Below, one piece after another: positions 62,696 to 64,000 of a stretch of 64,000 nt of DNA. Source of the DNA: Rostratula benghalensis (taxonomy: Eukaryota; Chordata; Aves; Charadriiformes; Rostratulidae). Position 1 is the stretch's first letter. Every line of letters starts with the position of its first letter. The notes beneath the pieces are model-generated. The model worked only from the letters and a program-made list of their open reading frames with translations. It was not told the DNA's origin and ran no database searches. A program made the translations under genes and the position numbers. The stretch lies in NCBI GenBank assembly GCA_013399305.1, contig VXAI01000091.1:1340366-1404365 (forward strand), read 5' to 3'.

Positions 62696-64000
62696 GCCCG
62701 CTTGTCCCATCAGCGATCTGGTCTTCTAAGCTTTCCTCCCTACCCCTTTTCCCTCCCCCCTTTAGAACTTTTACCCTTCATTTCCTTAGTCTCGACTTCC
62801 AGGCTCTTCCTATTCTCGCTTCGCTCTTTCGCCAGTAGCTGATACCAACTGCTGATGCCCATCTAAAAAATTCCTCGATAAAAGGGCTCGGGGAAGGGGT
62901 TTGGCAGATGAGAATCGGTGGAGGTCAGTCGTGCACACATGATGCTTGTTCCGGATTCCCTCCTCTGTAAGGAAACACAAAGGCTGATATCTGTTGTAAA
63001 GTTTTCCTTCCTGTTCCTGTCACTTAGTATCTCCCCGCCTGTCCTACTCAGTATATGATGATAAGGGATGTCTGGAGCATCAAGGGGGAGGGAGAAATCC
63101 CCTCGGCAGAACTCCTCACAAAGTCACTTCTGCTTCCTGCCGGCTGCTTGTGAGGTGATGAATCATTATGAAATGCAAGAGGAGTTCACACACACCCTTC
63201 AAATTTTGTATCTATTACAGTCCCTCAGATTTATTTTTTTAAATATACAATTTATCAGAAGGCCAAAGACAATTTTGTAGTCTCTTTTTATCTCGTCCAT
63301 CTAGGACCCTTTTCCCTCAGCTTGAGGGAAAACATGGCGCTGTAAAGAGATTACAAATTCCCGGTAGTTTGGGATATGTATAAATGTATGTGGGATTCGG
63401 AGCGGGAGCTTCGACAATTCTGGAAAAGGAGAGGGAGGCGGTCTCCTCTCGGCGGGTAGAGGGCAGCAGAAAGTCCAGAGAGCTGGTGAGGCAGCATCTG
63501 TCCGAAAAAAAAACCAACAACTTGCATTTAAGATGATGTGCTGTTTTGAAAGAGCTAAAATCGGTCATTTTTAGGGAGCAGCTGACCTTTGTCCCGGTGC
63601 TCGTTATTAGTTTAAAACTCCATTTGCCTCCCTCACAAATAAATTGCAAACCACAGCACAGCAGAGCAGTGTGTCCCGCCTCTACTATAACCAATGCCAT
63701 CAGTCTCTGCAGTTGTTGCCTGGGTAGGACCAGCTCCAGGGTTAAAGCTCTCTTGTTAAACAACTAAAAATGGCCCTAAACTACTTTGAAGACCTTCGTA
63801 GAGACAGTGTTACTGTATATACATTGCTGTAGTCTCTTTCCCTATTTTTTTTTAATATATATTGGAAAAGTTTTCTTTAATACAGAAGTATAAGCAAAGA
63901 GGGGAGAGGGTTGTTTAAAAACCTACCTGTTTTTTGATGAGTTTCTCTTTTTGCATGTTTTCAAGTAAAAGCTTGGCTTAGGCAGTTTGTGCCACCCCCC

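Larger units (their letters stand above)
60530..62720. promoter_or_regulatory. CRIM1: CRIM1 promoter CpG island
   Basis: Base composition changes abruptly from AT-rich desert to very GC-rich, CpG-dense sequence at about 60530 and falls back after about 62720. The island surrounds CRIM1 exon 1 and its presumed 5' untranslated region, as for a broadly used TATA-less CpG promoter. High GC removes stop codons, so long frames appear on both strands (for example 61037-62455 minus); these are composition artefacts. The island extends about 1.7 kb upstream of the ATG, so promoter activity in both directions is possible. Confidence 0.9.
62575..64000 (+). other. CRIM1: Start of CRIM1 intron 1
   Basis: This is noncoding sequence after the exon 1 donor. 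It holds the tail of the CpG island to about 62720, a near-perfect palindrome at 62640-62695, pyrimidine-rich sequence around 62730-62800, and then ordinary AT-richer intron. Reading frames here, such as 63317-63763 on the minus strand, have no recognisable domain. No second exon was seen. Confidence 0.85.

Noticed and set aside
62883..62895. TATA-like sequence (GATAAAAGGGCTC) in CRIM1 intron 1
   Set aside because: A single weak match without supporting start-site elements; likely chance.
1..64000. CRISPR arrays, bacterial operons, integrated viruses and rRNA genes
   Set aside because: The DNA is vertebrate. No spaced repeat array, retroviral gene frame or rRNA segment was recognised.

Overview
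The window looks like a piece of bird nuclear DNA. Four CR1 LINE 3'-end fragments with typical avian wording (for example the gggaccttagag / cccttccaa tail motifs) are present, other transposon content is sparse, and no mammalian Alu or L1 was seen. The species cannot be fixed from the sequence alone.

One protein-coding exon can be named with confidence. Positions 62223-62574 (+ strand) are the first coding exon of CRIM1 (cysteine-rich motor neuron 1, a cysteine-rich transmembrane BMP regulator). It encodes the signal peptide and the 12-cysteine IGFBP-like domain and ends at a consensus splice donor. It sits in a CpG island of about 2.2 kb (about 60530-62720) with two CCAAT boxes, GC boxes, a (CCG)n tract and a G12 run. 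The last 1.4 kb is CRIM1 intron 1, which begins with a near-perfect 56-bp palindrome.

Positions 1 to about 60500 look like a gene-poor desert. No coding gene or RNA gene could be supported there. It contains CR1 fragments (7020-7235 +, 28880-29467 +, 25045-25107 +, 44643-44746 -), one good ancient MIR-like SINE candidate (14180-14352), a few weaker amniote repeat remnants, short tandem duplications, and simple repeats including a pure (GGAGA)n tract at 48585-48682.

The main exception is a small isolated CpG island at about 28495-28835. It has YY1-, RFX-, Sp1- and CTCF-like sites and a strong-context 55-codon ORF. It looks like a promoter for a noncoding RNA, an unrecognised gene, or a far-upstream start of CRIM1.

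No unambiguous new biological system is visible. The items most worth checking are the orphan CpG island, the palindrome just inside CRIM1 intron 1, and a splice-acceptor-like site 20 bases before the CRIM1 start codon.
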